A stretch of DNA of 5,990 bases. Source: Gammaproteobacteria bacterium. GTDB lineage: Bacteria; Pseudomonadota; Gammaproteobacteria; Nitrococcales; Nitrococcaceae. The notes beneath the pieces were generated by a model that saw only the letters and a list, made by a program, of their open reading frames with translations, ran no database searches and was not told where the DNA came from. Of this stretch, positions 5,741-5,990 are shown one piece after another. The translations under genes and the position numbers were made by a program. The stretch spans positions 1 to 5,990 of the forward strand of contig JAGXLT010000067.1 in the NCBI GenBank assembly GCA_018334525.1. The letters run 5' to 3'. Position 1 is the first letter of the stretch. Each line of letters begins with the position of its first letter.

Positions 5741-5990
5741 ATGATAAGTGTGTCCGCGAAAAGTCGATATGCCGTCAGTGCACTGATGCACCTGGCCATT
5801 CACAATGCCGCCGGTGCTGTACCGTTGGCAGAGGTCTCAATCTGCCAGGGCATTTCGATGTCTTATATCGACCAGATTTTCTGGCGGCTGCGGCGCGCAG
5901 GCCTAGTCCGCGGTACGCCCGGACCCGGGGGCGGGTACCGGCTCGGCCGGCCGCCGGAGGATATCTCCATTGGCGAGATAATTGCACTCA
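5741..5990 (+). CDS. Rrf2-family (IscR-like) transcriptional regulator, 3'-truncated
   Basis: The first 83 residues are visible before the window ends. The opening SAKSRYAVSALMHLAIH (5-21) matches the first helix of IscR (TSKGRYAVTAMLDVAL). The winged helix-turn-helix spans about 28-70: PLAEVSICQGISMSYIDQIF (28-47) is the DNA-reading helix pair, then LRRAGLVRGTPGPGGGYRLG, with the signature wing GPGGGY (61-66). The position equivalent to E. coli IscR Glu43, which tunes DNA-site choice, is Asp44. The three cysteines that bind a 2Fe-2S cluster in IscR lie further downstream and are not visible, so cluster sensing is unproven. Start ATG 5741 is two bases after the thiD stop. There is no clear Shine-Dalgarno sequence, and GTG 5750 is a less likely alternative. 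It may be cotranscribed with thiD. An A/T-rich CATAATATAG just upstream (5729-5738) could include its own -10, without a good -35. Confidence 0.9.
   Translation, partial: MISVSAKSRYAVSALMHLAIHNAAGAVPLAEVSICQGISMSYIDQIFWRLRRAGLVRGTPGPGGGYRLGRPPEDISIGEIIAL

Noticed and set aside
5775..5987. Minus-strand 70-residue open frame at the right edge
   Set aside because: It lies entirely opposite the Rrf2 regulator, whose winged-helix motifs are unmistakable; this is a GC-driven shadow.

Overview
The window looks like ordinary chromosome from a gammaproteobacterium outside the Enterobacterales. The evidence is a DusA-type dihydrouridine synthase, a TatD that resembles the E. coli protein almost end to end, an OprI/Lpp-like murein lipoprotein and an IscR-like Rrf2 regulator. 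Base composition is balanced by eye and there is no sign of a mobile element, integrase, transposase, CRISPR array or RNA gene. Coding density is very high: no stretch over 300 bases lacks a gene, and the longest gaps are 68-69 bases.

Positions 1-1546 form a cell-envelope block. The C-terminal part of an ErfK/YbiS-type L,D-transpeptidase runs rightward into the window and ends inside a bidirectional terminator (387-415). Facing it on the minus strand, and sharing that terminator, is a small Lpp/OprI-type lipoprotein (435-686). Upstream of the lipoprotein on the same strand are a second YkuD-domain protein of YafK-like type (756-1322) and a glutaredoxin-like DUF836 protein (1310-1546), whose reading frames overlap by 13 bases. 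A murein lipoprotein therefore sits between two cysteine enzymes of the family that joins such lipoproteins to peptidoglycan or, in the YafK branch, removes them.

Positions 1615-3375 hold dusA (plus) and tatD (minus), convergent, with their 3' coding ends overlapping by 72 bases. tatD in turn diverges from the next gene with only 6 bases between the annotated start codons.

Positions 3382-5990 form a rightward run: an ANL-superfamily acyl-CoA synthetase of unknown substrate, thiD (ATGA overlap) and an Rrf2/IscR-like regulator two bases further on, cut by the window edge. The spacing implies a single transcript, although no known pathway joins the three.

I found no clearly new biological system. 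The points most worth a second look are the lipoprotein/two-YkuD cluster, the perfect 16-base palindrome in the lipoprotein leader, and the unusual coupling of an acyl-CoA ligase with thiD and an Rrf2 regulator.
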